Shown piece after piece: positions 24,703 to 35,416 of a stretch of 64,000 bases of DNA. This DNA comes from Tilletiaria anomala UBC 951 (lineage: Eukaryota > Basidiomycota > Exobasidiomycetes > Georgefischeriales > Tilletiariaceae). How positions within the stretch are numbered: the stretch's first letter is position 1; the number at the start of each line of letters is the position of its first letter. A program made the position numbers and the translations under genes. The stretch lies in assembly GCF_000711695.1 (NCBI RefSeq), contig NW_013547014.1:186001-250000 (forward strand), written 5' to 3'. The notes beneath the pieces are model-generated. The model saw only the letters and a list, made by a program, of their open reading frames with translations, had not been told where the DNA came from and searched no databases.

Positions 24703-26127
24703 TTCCCCCTGGGCTGTGCGGTCCTGCCCTCGAGTCTGCTACTGCTTGCTGGTGGCGGTAGTCCTGTCTGCGTTGCCGCAAGGCAGTGTGTGTGCGCGGG
24801 CAATGCAAACAGTGCAAGGTATATGGGTGCGTCAGAAACGTTGTCCTTCCCTGCGCTCACCGAATCTACGAAGTTATGGCGTGGCAGACGACGCAGAAAG
24901 CTGGCTACGCGACACAACATGTTCCAGTTAACAGCATCACGCTGCACTCACCACAACTCTCGTTTCGCCCGCCGCTCTTGACTTGTCTGCACAGTAGACT
25001 AGGCAGCAGGATAGGCAGTGTTTTCCACTGCACTGCACGGCTCGTCCGACTGCCGAAGCGGACGCCTGTGGTGTGTCTTGCGTTGTGAAAAGCGTCGAGG
25101 ATGGTCACGGTGCCCTCATCTCAACCACCTGCGACGATGAAAGCAAGCTTGTGTGGCCAGCAGGGTGCCGTGTCTATTCGATACATAGTATTCCATAGTA
25201 TTCGAGCATCTTTTTCTCTGACAATCACCCTCTCTCTCGCACTGTGGGAACGCGAGGCGCAGGGCCGCGAGGCGGGGCGGAGTGGGGAGCGGGGCGAGAG
25301 CATGTGTGTGCACGGGAGCGTGGCAGGACCAGGCACTGGACAAGCCAACTTTGTGCTTTAGTTGGACTGCAGGGGTTCCGGCCCACCCACCGCGTCAAGT
25401 CCATGGCGAGAGCTACGCTCGTCCCTCGGCACGACCCAGAGTGGGCGTACGTGGTCATGTCCTGCCGGGGTCTCGCGACTGGTTTGCAGAAGCAATTTGG
25501 CAAGCGAAAGTGCGTGTAGCAAATGTGGATAGGAGCAAACTTGGCCCCCCTCCCTCTTCCATTCTGTGGAGTGATTACATGCAATGCTCTGCTATCCCAT
25601 TCCATTGGAGTGGGCGGGCACCGCCTTCATCCACGGCGCTGGACTGTGGTGGATCAGGCCCGAGAGGCCAAAGTCGTCCTGCTGTCCATGTTGACGAGTT
25701 CATGCGATAAGATGCTATCAAACAAGGACATGAGAAAAAGACCCGAAGCAAGAATACCCGCTCTCGCTCGATCGCTCCGAGCCCTTGTTGCCGCCGGCCG
25801 CATTATTTCTTTCTCTCTTTCCGCCTTTCTTTCTTTCTTGTCAAGGCCGCCGCTTGATCGCACGCTGCAGTTGGCACACCGCCCGCCATCCTTCTCCCTT
25901 TCTCTGCGCTTCTCGGCTTTGCGATTATCCTGCCAGGCATCACATACAAGAAAAGACACCGCCTCGTAAGCACAAACGCACGCACAGTTGCTCCCATCCG
26001 CCCCCTGCGCGTGTCCCATTGCCTCGCACAGCCCTGCTCGAGCGCGAGCGCTGCACGGCCCTTGCACACACACCCCACCCCCATCCCAGGCAACGTGCGG
26101 GGGCCAGGCCACAGCAACGCAGCAGCA
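24703..26127. other. Divergent promoter region, Rim15-like and Alg5
   Basis: About 1.4 kb separate the two start codons. No open frame here has conserved-looking content. The part next to Alg5 carries a pyrimidine tract, listed separately. I saw no strong TATA element. Confidence 0.5.
25807..25841 (+). promoter_or_regulatory. Pyrimidine tract upstream of Alg5
   Basis: A nearly pure CT stretch (tttctttctctctttcc, then ctttctttctttctt) about 290 bp before the Alg5 start. CT tracts are common near transcription starts of highly expressed fungal genes. Its role is inferred. Confidence 0.35.
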
Positions 26128-28072
26128 ATGGTAGCGCCCTTCTGCGCCAGTGGCGCAGCAGCCAGCCCTGCTGGCCGCGGCACGCTTGGCTGGCTGCTGT
26201 CGCTCTTCCTCGGCTTCCCTGCCGTGCTCGCCGCATCGTTCGCCTCGGCGCCCTTCCTGACGAGCGTCATTGCCGCGCCGCTGCTCGTCGTCCTGCTGTC
26301 TGTAAGTCCGAGCCGCTTGCGCCACTTGCGCCTCCCCTTGGTCGCATTCAGCTACAAGCTAGAGACAGCTAGTTAGCTAGCAGTACGCATGCATCCGCGC
26401 TGACGCCTGCCCCTCTCCGCGGCGTGAACGCTGCGTGCGCACCGCAGGCCTATCCGCTGCTCGTGGCACTCACGCCTGTCCGGCGCGAAACCTTCGCCTC
26501 GGAACGGTCCTTCACCAGCATTGATCCCCAGACGGGCGAGCAGTACACCGGAACGCTGCCCGACCTGCTGCATGACGCCGGCCGAGCCGCGCATGAAGCA
26601 TTCGCTGCAGCAGAATGCAACACAGAGACCAAGACCGACGCCAACGCCAATGCTGAGGTCGAGCTGTCCGTCGTGGTGCCCGCATTCAACGAGACCGCGC
26701 GCATACAGGGCATGCTCGAAGATGCGCTTGCGTACCTCGATCCGTGCCCCTCCTTGCCATCAAATGCAGAGGAACCTGCCGCCTCCAACTGCCCCACGGC
26801 GCCTCCTCCCTACCCTCACCACCACCCCTCACCCTCACCACCTCTAGCAGCAGGAGCGCCGCCAACACCACCGGCGCCAATCAGATCCTACGAGATCATC
26901 ATTGTCGATGATGGCTCGACGGACAGCACGGCCGCCGCCGTACTGCGCTACGTGCGCGAGAAGCGCAGCGCGCGGGGTGTCGTCCGCGTCATCCGCCTCG
27001 AGCGCAACCGGGGCAAAGGCGGCGCGGTGCGGCATGTGAGTCCGCACTACTTGCTCCCTCGCTTACCGTTCCCTTCCCTTCCCCTTTTTTCTTCTTGCGT
27101 TATCGCATTCACTGACACCATCACCACCCCTCGGCTCGACCTGCAGGGCGTGTTGCACGCGCGCGGCGCGCTGATCCTCTTCGCCGACGCCGACGGCGCC
27201 ACGCGCTTCGCGGATCTCGGCCTGCTGTGTGGCGAGATGGCGCGCATTCGCACGCCCAGTGGGCACGGCATCGTCGTCGGCTCGCGCGCGCACCTCGTCG
27301 GGAGCGAGGCCGTTGTCAAGGTGCGTTGCGTTGTGTATATGCGCGTGCCTCGGGGTGTCCAGCTGCTCGAGGTGCAGCTGACCATTGTCTCGTCTCTGTC
27401 TGCTCGCAGCGATCATTCGTTCGCAACTTTCTCATGCATAGCTTCCACCTCTTCCTCTCGCTGCTCCTGCGCCCGCCGTCGCCGCATCAACTCCTGCATT
27501 ACCTCCCCTTCTTCTCCTCCCCCTCTCCCTCTTCGTCTTTGCGCCCGCACCCATCAATATCTGCATTATCATCATTACCTGCCTCACCATCGACAGCAGC
27601 AGCGCCGACGACACGCCGCATACGCCTCCCCGCGCAGCCCGAGATCCGCGACACGCAGTGCGGCTTCAAGCTGTTTACCCGGGCGACAGCGCGCGTCGTC
27701 TTCCCGCTCGCGCACATCGAGCGTTGGATCTTCGACGTCGAGCTGCTCCTGCTCGCCGAGATGGCGAGCACGGCGACGCTGCGCGGCGACGTCCTGTGCA
27801 CAGAGGGCTCCGTCCGGGCGGAGCGCCTGCGCCTGCGCAAGGTCGGGCAGCAGCAGGACGGCGAGAACGCTGATGTGGACGAGAATGATGTGCTACTGGA
27901 CCTGCCCGTGCCGATCGCAGAGGTGCCGGTACACTGGGAGGAAGTGGGCGGAAGTAAGATCAACCTGTTGAAAGACTCTGTCGGCATGGCGCTGGACCTG
28001 ATCGTCATCCGTGCGAACTATGCGCTCGGCCGCTGGAAGAGCCCCGGTCCTGTGCGGATACGCGCAGAATAA
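26128..28072 (+). CDS. ALG5: Dolichyl-phosphate beta-glucosyltransferase
   Basis: The ER enzyme that moves glucose from UDP-glucose to dolichyl phosphate, giving the donor for the last steps of N-glycan precursor assembly. Exons 26128-26301, 26448-27035, 27147-27320 and 27410-28072; introns 146, 111 and 89 nt. The product is 532 aa, against about 330-400 in homologs. A membrane anchor covers residues 38-68. GT2 motifs are ELSVVVPAFNETARI, IIVDDGSTDST (near 208-218), NRGKGGAVRHG, LFADADGATRF (near 265), VRNFLMHSFH and DTQCGFKLF (near 392-400). The extra length comes from a Pro/His-rich insert between residues about 135 and 200, and from about 50 Ser/Pro-rich residues just before EIRDTQCGF. The second insert may be an unrecognised intron, but I see no usable donor. 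The start is ATG at 26128. Confidence 0.92.
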
Positions 28073-28394
28073 GCAGGCAATGACATCGTTGTAAAAACGC
28101 GTGCTTAGTGTGCGATGGACTCGCGGGTCCACCGTGCGGAACCGACGTGCCAGACCATCAAACACATTGCAAAATCTTAACCATGGAAAATGCATGTGGT
28201 GCTGAGATGAAGTAAGACACGTGTACATGATGAGTAAGTGCAAGCAAGCTGGAACGAATTGATGGGACCAGGGTGAGTGCGCTGTACTCAGGATATTATG
28301 TACTTCGGAAGGACCCTCTAACGAGTGAGGGCGGTGAGGTCAGCCGCCCGCAAGAAGCGTTAGGGGAAAGCAGAGCGTTGTGTCTGGTTGGAGT
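28073..28394. other. Convergent 3' spacer, Alg5 and MFS transporter
   Basis: This 322-bp stretch between two convergent stop codons holds only 3' flanks. No gene or clear terminator structure is visible. Confidence 0.5.
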
Positions 28395-30429
28395 CTAGTT
28401 CTCCTCTTCCTCTTCCTCCGCGATCGTCTGCTCTCTAGGGCGGGCCTGCGCAGAGGCCGCTGCCGCAGGTGCCGGCTTGGTTGGGGAGCCGGGCAGGGCG
28501 TGCTCCTCGACGGCAAAGGTGCACAGGAAGGCAAAGAAGCCGGTGAGGAAAATGCCGATGAAGACGGTGTTAAGACTGGCACCGTACGCGTTGATCGCCT
28601 CCTCGCGCAGGCCTCTCGGGAGGGTGCGGATAGTGTTGACATCCTCGCGGATGCCACGGATGATCTTGCTGGGCAGGCCGGCGCGTGAGAGCGTTGACTG
28701 CAGGCGGAGCTGCAGAATGGCCTGGGACAGCGAGACTCCGGTGATGGAGCCGATGGCGCGGAACAGGTAAACCATGCCCGTCGCGGCGGACATGTCACGC
28801 GGGTCGATGGACGCGATGAGCGCCACGAGCGTAATGGTCAGGATGCCGCCGAAGCCGATGCCGCCGAACGGCATACTGGCCCAGTAGACAAACTCGCTAG
28901 TGTGCCCGCGGTGCCACAGCGTCGCCATCGCCATGGGACCCACGAAGCCGCACGCGGCGACGATGATCAGCATCGTTTTGTAGCGGCCGGTATGTGCCAT
29001 GATGAGGCCCGAGCCAAGCGAGCAGGCCGACGCGAGCACTGAGTTGGGGATCAGGTGCAGGCCGGCGTACGACGTGGACGTCTGCTCGACGACGGCAAAG
29101 TAGCTCGGGATGGAGAAGAGCAGCGCGAACTGCGACATACTCGTAAACAGCGCCGTCAGGGCAACGAAGCCTGGTGTGCGGCGGAAGAGCACGCGGAGCG
29201 GCATGAGCGGCTCGCAAGCGACGTACTTCTCCACGAGGACGAATAGGACGGCGCCGCCGAGGCCGCCAAAGAGTGATCCGAGGACAAGCTTGTCGCTCCA
29301 CTCGCGCTCATTGCCGCCGAGCGAGAGGGCGACGAGGATGAGGGTAACGGATGGGACGAGCGTGATGGCGCCCAGTGCGTCAATGCGCTTGATCTTCTCC
29401 ATCATACTGCCCGGTCCAGCGGGAATGTCCACCTTCCAGAAGACGACGGCAAAGTGGACGACACAGAGCGGGACTTGGATGAGGAAGGCCCACCGCCAGC
29501 CGAGTCCACCGTCCGCAAGCATACCTCCAAGCGGCCCACCGAGCGCAGCGCCTGTCGCAAAGACGAGGTTCCCCAACCCTTGCCATGTGCCGCGAGACTT
29601 GAGCGGTACAAGGTCGGACGTGACGATGGTCGACATGGTGGTCAGGCCGCCTCCGCCGATACCGGCGATGGCGCGGGCGGCACACAGCTGCCAGAACGTC
29701 TGTGAGAGACCGCAGAGGAGCGAGCCGATCAGGAAGACGGCCGATGCAAAGAGCGTCGCAGGCTTGCGGCCGAGCAGGTCGGATGCCTTTCCGTACAATG
29801 GCTGGAAGCCCGTCTGGGAGAGGAGGTAGCTGGTACCGAGCCAGCCGATCTCCTTGCTCACGCGGAACTCGGAGCCGACGGTGGAGAGGATAGTAGCGAC
29901 GATGGTGCCGTCGAGGGCTGCGAGGAATGTGCCGATCCACATGGCGCTCTGCGCGAGCAAGCATGATTCAGCAGGCTCGTCCGATGGCTTGCGAATGGAA
30001 CCTTACGTGCGCAACGCGGACTCGACTCACCATAATGACAATGACATCGCTCCTTATGGCTGGCTGCGCTGCATCGGGCGCCGTGCCATCTGCGACTGCA
30101 ATGCCGGATGCATTGATGGCCGAGCCGGCGATGAGTGAGTGGTTGATGCTGAACTGGGACTGGTCGCAAGGTGGCGCAAAGGCGGACGAGTTGGGGTCGA
30201 CGCCGTGCGAAGCATCGCGGATGGCGGCGAACGCGCTCTCCTGCGCGACGGCCTCTTCGTCGAGCAGCGCATCCTCTGCGTCGAACGCCACGGCGCCGTC
30301 GCCATCCTCGATCGAGTCGTAGCCAGCCGGCCGTGTCGAAGAGAGCGCAGAGGGGCGGTTGGGGCTTGTGGATGCGGCCGCGGCCGAGGAAAGGAGCGGC
30401 TCGCGCTCGGACGCACCGTTGGACGACAT
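28395..30429 (-). CDS. MFS transporter, DHA2 type, probably vacuolar
   Basis: A 14-helix drug:H+ antiporter-2 type permease. It resembles Fnx1/Vba vacuolar amino-acid permeases and related drug exporters. Exons 30429-30031 and 29948-28395, intron 82 nt; 650 aa. The start at 30429 has a good context (accATG). Residues 1-125 are soluble and carry an acidic dileucine motif (EREPLL, residues 8-13), a known vacuolar sorting signal in yeast. TM1 has the DHA signature (GTFLAALDGTIVATILSTV), the loop after TM2 reads GKASDLLGRKPA, and motif C appears as GAALGGPLGGMLAD. The C-terminal tail is Pro/Ala- and Glu-rich. Substrate cannot be told from sequence; basic amino acids or toxic small molecules are the main options. 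Confidence 0.88.
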
Positions 30430-31367
30430 GGTATCTAGTTGCAGCCAAGCCAAGCAGCAGGAGCAGGAGTAATAGCCGGGACGGGGTTCTATTGCACTCT
30501 GGCCTGAATGATCGGTCCCGACGATGAGAGGCGTGGTAAAGAAAAGCGGATCGGCGCCTCTTTATCTGTTTGTGCGAACACCAACACCCGCTTGTGGAGA
30601 GTATGTGGTACACTTCGCGAAGAAAAAAAGCCGACAACCCACATCACATCCTACCTGGCAGAGTGATGTGTTCCGAATTCCGAATTCCGAGTCCCTCGAC
30701 CTTTCCCTTCCACTAGCGCGATTTCCTCCCACCAATTGAGATTTTAGATCATTCAAGCTGGAGGCATCCTGCTCTCCCAGCTCCGAATCCTCGCCGAGGC
30801 CCTCACCGTCTCTTAATGTGGGATTACGAAACGCTGAAGCACGTTGTCACGTAGCAATCACTGGTCGACTGCGAGTCTCGAAGCGCTCCGGCCGGCCGGC
30901 CAACCTCATGATTGCCGGCGGGTAAGCACTGCGGAGGCAAACCGCAACGACGCGAAGGCGGAACCGCGGGAGGTTCGATGGCGTTCGTCTTTGCCTTCGG
31001 AATGTTTCCTTGTAGCCTTGACAAGGCCAATCCGCTGTCAGATCCATTCCAATTCAATATTCGGCACACCACCAGATTCATTTCATCAGATCTCACCCAC
31101 ACTGTCGCGGTAACCCTGATGATGGAGGGGGGTGGGATATATTCGTTGAGGAACGGAGAGTACAACGCTTGGAGTCTATCTAAACATATAGCATGGAAAC
31201 ACATGGGCATGGGTTGAACTATGCCGAGGGGAATGGGTTAAGATGGCGGCCAGCAACGATAAGAAGAAATGCTGACTGCCAAGAACTGAACAAGGGGGAG
31301 CGGCGGTCCGAAACGCAAACAGGCGAATCACGGACCGGAGGACCAGCGGCCAGGGGCACGGTGTTGC
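30430..31367. other. Intergenic: MFS promoter and IDO 3' flank
   Basis: About 0.94 kb without a gene. It contains the 5' flank of the MFS gene, a GGCC-rich palindromic patch near 30889-30903 and a doubled gaattcc near 30675. I see nothing else. Confidence 0.45.
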
Positions 31368-33580
31368 TTATCCAACGCCGTCGCAACCAACCATGCCGCG
31401 CTTCATGCTCCTCTTTTCTTCCTGGTTCTGGTCCTTGTTGCCCACGGAGGTGCTGTATGCGCGCTGCTGGCCAGCATCCACACTGTTGACAGCCTGCTTG
31501 GGAGTAGGAGGCGGCATGACCATGCCGCGCATGCTCTCATCGATACCGGGGTTCTTGGCGGCCTTCTCCTGCATGAGCAGGGCGACTTCGCGCTCGAGCA
31601 TGCGCCTCTGCGCCTCAGCGCGCTTGCCCGCCTCGCGCACCTTGTTTACGAGCACCTCAGCGCGCTGCGCTCCCGTGGCGCTGCTAGTGAGGCGCGCATG
31701 CGTGCGCAGCGCCTGCTCGTCGGCGGCACCCCACTCGGCGCAGCTGTCCTCCAGCACGCGCAGTACGGTCGCGAGGTTGTTCGGCAGGTAGCGGATGATG
31801 TTGCTCCCGCCCGTCGCGAGGCTGAAGTCAGTCTGCTTGATGATATAGTTGCGCGTGAAAAGCCAGTGCCGGTTCCGGAACTCCCGCACCTGGTCGACCA
31901 TCAGGATGTACAGCGCCTTGAGCAGCGGCGACGCAGACGTCGACATGCAGAACGCGCGCACGCCCAGCATCGATGCTCGCGATTCAAGGTGTTCGAGGTA
32001 CTCGCGCTGAGCTGTACGTAATAAACAAGAATCCCGACCGTTAGCTTTAGCTTGACTCAACAGTACGTTGGCCACCACACTGGCCATGCTCACTCTTAGG
32101 TCTGTAGGTTCTAAAGTCGCGAAGTGTCCTGGTCAGCTCATTGTCCGGGAGCTCCTTGGTGATTTCGAGCAAGTTGTCCGCCATTGGGATGATTGAGTCG
32201 TTGGCGCCACTCTGCGGACAAGTAGTAGCAAAGGAAAGGGGGTTGCAAAGCATCAGACACGTTTCGGAACCACACACAAGCAGCTCTAAAAGCCAAGCGC
32301 AAATAATGCCCACCTCGCCACGGAATTCCATCTGCTTGCTCTCTCCGCGTGGGCCGATGCCTTCGTACGTGACACCATCGGGGAACATGGCGTTGTGCTT
32401 CTGGCTGGGCCTACCAAGCGTGCCGTAGATAAACGAGCGGAACTTGAGGTAGTCGCTCGGGAGGGAGCGGCTCCACATGCTCTCCATGCTCTCCTGCACC
32501 TCCTCGAACGTTGAGAGCAGACGCATCATTGCGCTCTCCGCTGTGCCGACGTCTTGCTCCGCGACGGCGAGCAACATGCCCTCCGTCGCATTGACGAGGC
32601 GGCCCGAGTAGGCGAGCATCTCCTGCGTATGAGCGAAGCAGTCCAATGGTCAGAGTGTCAGCTGAACCCTAATGTGACATGGCGAAGAGATCACCGCTCC
32701 AGATGTAGATACGCACACAGTGGACAATGATGAAGCCCTTCTCGCTTCCCTGGGCATTCTCGAACGCACGGATGAGCTCGAGGTTTTCGAACGAGTAACG
32801 TCCGGGGCCTGTCTTGATGGCCAACTCGTCGCCGAAAGCGCCGTTGGCGCCCGCTTGCCTACTTTGCTTGGCCGCGATTTCGGCGGGGGTGGGCAAGGAG
32901 GGGTCATTGAGCCTGTAGTTGCTCAGCGCGTAGCTCGAGCTGTACTCCATGTACGGGAAGTGACCGAGCTCGTCGGCGAGCTCGCACATCGGTACGGCGA
33001 TGGCGCGTGGCAGGACGGACCTGCCGGGCGCGTAAAGGCCAGTCGCGCGGAAGGACTGATCGACAGGTTCGAGCAGGTACGCGCTCGTCAGGAAGCACAT
33101 GTCGCGGAAGAGTGCCGAGAGCAGGGGCATGCGGCCCGGCGCGTCCTTGGGCGAGGCGATCACTTCACGCACATGCTTGATCAGGCGCTCGCCGTGTGCG
33201 CCGTGAACGAGCTCGGCGTGGACGGCGGGGCCAAAGTCGCCCGTAGCGAGCAGGCCGCTCGGCTTGTCACCGTCGCGGTCGCCGGGCTGGATGATGGTCA
33301 TGCGCTGGAGCAGGCTGTCGAGCGCGCCGAAGCGCTCCGGTAACACAGGCAGTGGGTCGCGGCGCGGGAGGAAGCCATGGGCGCGCGACAGGGTAAACGT
33401 AGGCAGCTGGTCGTGTGTCTCAGCCGGGTGGTCCTCGAGGAAGGTGACCTTCCCGGAAGGGTTGGCGACATTAGAGATGGTTGCGAGCGAACGCCTGGAA
33501 GTGACGTTGCAAGCGAGCTGTGAAAATGCAGCACGGCCGGGCGGGGCGTGATGCCTTGCGACGATCTTGCTGATCGCCAT
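31368..33580 (-). CDS. BNA2: Indoleamine 2,3-dioxygenase
   Basis: The heme enzyme that opens the indole ring of tryptophan to N-formylkynurenine, the first step of the kynurenine route to NAD. Exons 33580-32717, 32622-32314, 32211-32094 and 32011-31368; introns 94, 102 and 82 nt. The product is 644 aa; many fungal IDOs are about 400-500 aa. Family segments include ALFRDMCFLTSAYLLEP, ELGHFPYMEYSSSYAL, EFRGESGANDSIIP and ATGGSNIIRYLPNNL. His479 (FRNRHWLFTRN) is the likely proximal heme ligand. The first 36 residues (start MAISKIVARHHAPPGR) are basic, Ser/Ala-rich and lack acids, as in a mitochondrial presequence, which is unusual for this enzyme. About 100 residues at the C-terminus are helical then disordered. 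A TATA box lies 133 bp upstream. The gene symbol follows the yeast functional equivalent. Confidence 0.92.
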
Positions 33581-33712
33581 GTTCGATCGAGGATTGGGTT
33601 CTCCTTGGATTGGAGGGTGCGAGCTGTAGGGGTTCTGGACGATTCAGCGATGTGAGTGAGGGGTTAGTATTGGTTGGTTGGGTGGAAGGGTGAGAGAAGC
33701 ATGAAGGTGCTC

Positions 33713-33718
33713 TTTATA
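33713..33718 (-). promoter_or_regulatory. TATA element of the IDO gene
   Basis: The minus strand reads gtTATAAAgag, about 133-138 nt upstream of the IDO start codon. This spacing fits a TATA box with a leader of about 100 nt. Confidence 0.5.
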
Positions 33719-33727
33719 ACGGGGCCA

Positions 33728-33750
33728 CAACACACACGCGCACACACATA
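33728..33750. repeat. CA dinucleotide run
   Basis: A short imperfect run of CA units broken by CG (acacacacgcgcacacac), about 150 bp upstream of the IDO start. It may be length-variable. Confidence 0.6.
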
Positions 33751-34774
33751 TGTGCCCTCTCTGTCCCTGTGACCTTCAAGGTGCTCAAGATAGACTCCAA
33801 AGATGCCCTCACACAAGGGCTCGCCTCACTGCAGTCAGCACGCTCTCCTATCCCGCATGCATGTCCTTCGGCTCTCTCTTATCGCACGACACTTGTGTTC
33901 CAGCATATGCAGCCGCCAGCCAGCGAGTGCAGCTGCCATGTCCAATTGAGTGCCAGAAACGCTGGGGAGAGCAGATCACGCGGTGTGGCCAAGGAGATAA
34001 CTGCAAACGCTCTCCGACTAGTAAGCAACAACGACCAGTTCTGGGCAACGCCAGCCCAACACACACATCACAGTCTCCCCTACAGCCCGTGGCGCAGGCC
34101 ACCACGACCATCCATGCTTTCGGCCTGGAGCGGCGGGGCAAGGAGAAGAAGTGGACCCTCGAGGTAATCACACCAGCAGCCGAGGTAAACGCCTTTTCTC
34201 CGAGGGGCAGGTCCTGGAGCCCCGTGGGAGCGCACTGTGCGGCTTTAGCAGCGATACGGCCCAAGAGGTGAGTGAACCCGCGGCACAGCCTCCCCACGCC
34301 CGCAAAGGCCGGATCGAACGGAACATGGCCCGGGCGGCAAGCCGAAGCAAAAGATTAAGGTCACGAGTGTGTCTCTTCAGAAACTAAAGTTGCTGGCTTT
34401 AACACTCCATCTCAAGCAGAAGGAAGATTCATGTAAGGCAAGCGAAGTCAACATGAACTTCGCGGTGCTTTCATGCTTTCTGCATGACGAGAGAGAGCCG
34501 TCACATGTGCATCACGAATCCCGCTGTTGACTTGATGAATAGTGCCACGCAAAGCCGCTGGTGCTTTCCGCCACATCGGCAACGTGCGCTCTCTTAGGAC
34601 TTGCATGACGCATCTAAATATTCAAATTGAGGCAACAGATCTACCTTGCACCTTCCCCAGCACGCTTAGAAAAGCGAAGTAGATGTCCATGTACCACAAG
34701 TGCGAAACGGAAGGCGAAAAATACATAATATAAAAGTAGAGAATCCTCGGCACTCACCGCTGCTAGCTACATAC

Positions 34775-35334
34775 CTCGACGTGCGTCAGAGCCATGGAGG
34801 TCCCGTCGCCCTCCCGGCCATTCCGTAGGACGCTAGCGACGAGCAGCGTGGCTTGCATGTCCGCCGCAGACGGTTAGAGGATCTTGGGACTGTGCCGCCC
34901 TTGCTGGATGCTATTGCCGTGCGCAGTGCCGAGGCACGATAGCATGCCCAACATCACACCGCCGCTGAAGAAGCCGCCAGTGAGGTCGAGCGCGAAGAGT
35001 AGCGAAGCTAGGTAATGGCTCGTACCTTCTAGGCTGCATCGCTGTCCGTTAATTATGACACTGCTAGCTACTTGGCACTGGGACGCTGCCGTGCGTGAGC
35101 ATCCGGCGTACCTGGTCGTACGTCACATGGCTTAAGATCAACGACGCTGGGCAGCCTGGAAGATGTGTGCCGTGTCGTCGTCAGTGACAAAATCTACTTA
35201 CGTCCAATGAAAGCCGGGCGTCGCACCCCACCCAGCGAAGCAGAGCAGCGCACGAAGAACTGAACAAGCGCATCCACATTGCTGATCCCGTCGAACGCCA
35301 GTACGCCTTCCCGATCAGCAAAAAGCGCTTGCAT
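34775..35334 (-). pseudogene. Eroded multi-exon gene remnant, family not recognised
   Basis: Three blocks on the minus strand look like former exons. Block A (35334-35202) reads MQALFADREGVLAFDG through VRRPAFIG and ends at gtaagt. Block B (35155-35112) follows a cttccag acceptor in the right phase and reads CPASLILSHVTYDQ. Block C (about 35010-34775) reads SHYLASLLFALDLTGG and later DMQATLLVASVLRNG, ending at gtatgt. Block C contains an in-frame TAA, and no acceptor joins B to C in a consistent phase. There is no plausible start upstream of block A. I do not recognise the family. It lies only 83 bp beyond the stop codon of the 5-phosphatase gene on the same strand, so it may be the decayed C-terminal part of that gene or a separate lost gene. 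Confidence 0.5.
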
Positions 35335-35416
35335 TCCATCAGCCTTGCTCTACCTGCATGCGTGGTGACCTATTCGACTCGTTCGGGGTGGCAGCGCCGT
35401 GCATGGTACCGGTGGT

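Larger units (their letters stand above)
33581..34774. other. Intergenic: IDO promoter and eroded-gene 3' flank
   Basis: The first 150 bp hold the IDO leader and TATA box. After a CA-rich run near 33728-33750, no frame looks coding up to the gene remnant at 34775. The part from about 34400 is lower in GC than the genes around it. Confidence 0.45.
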
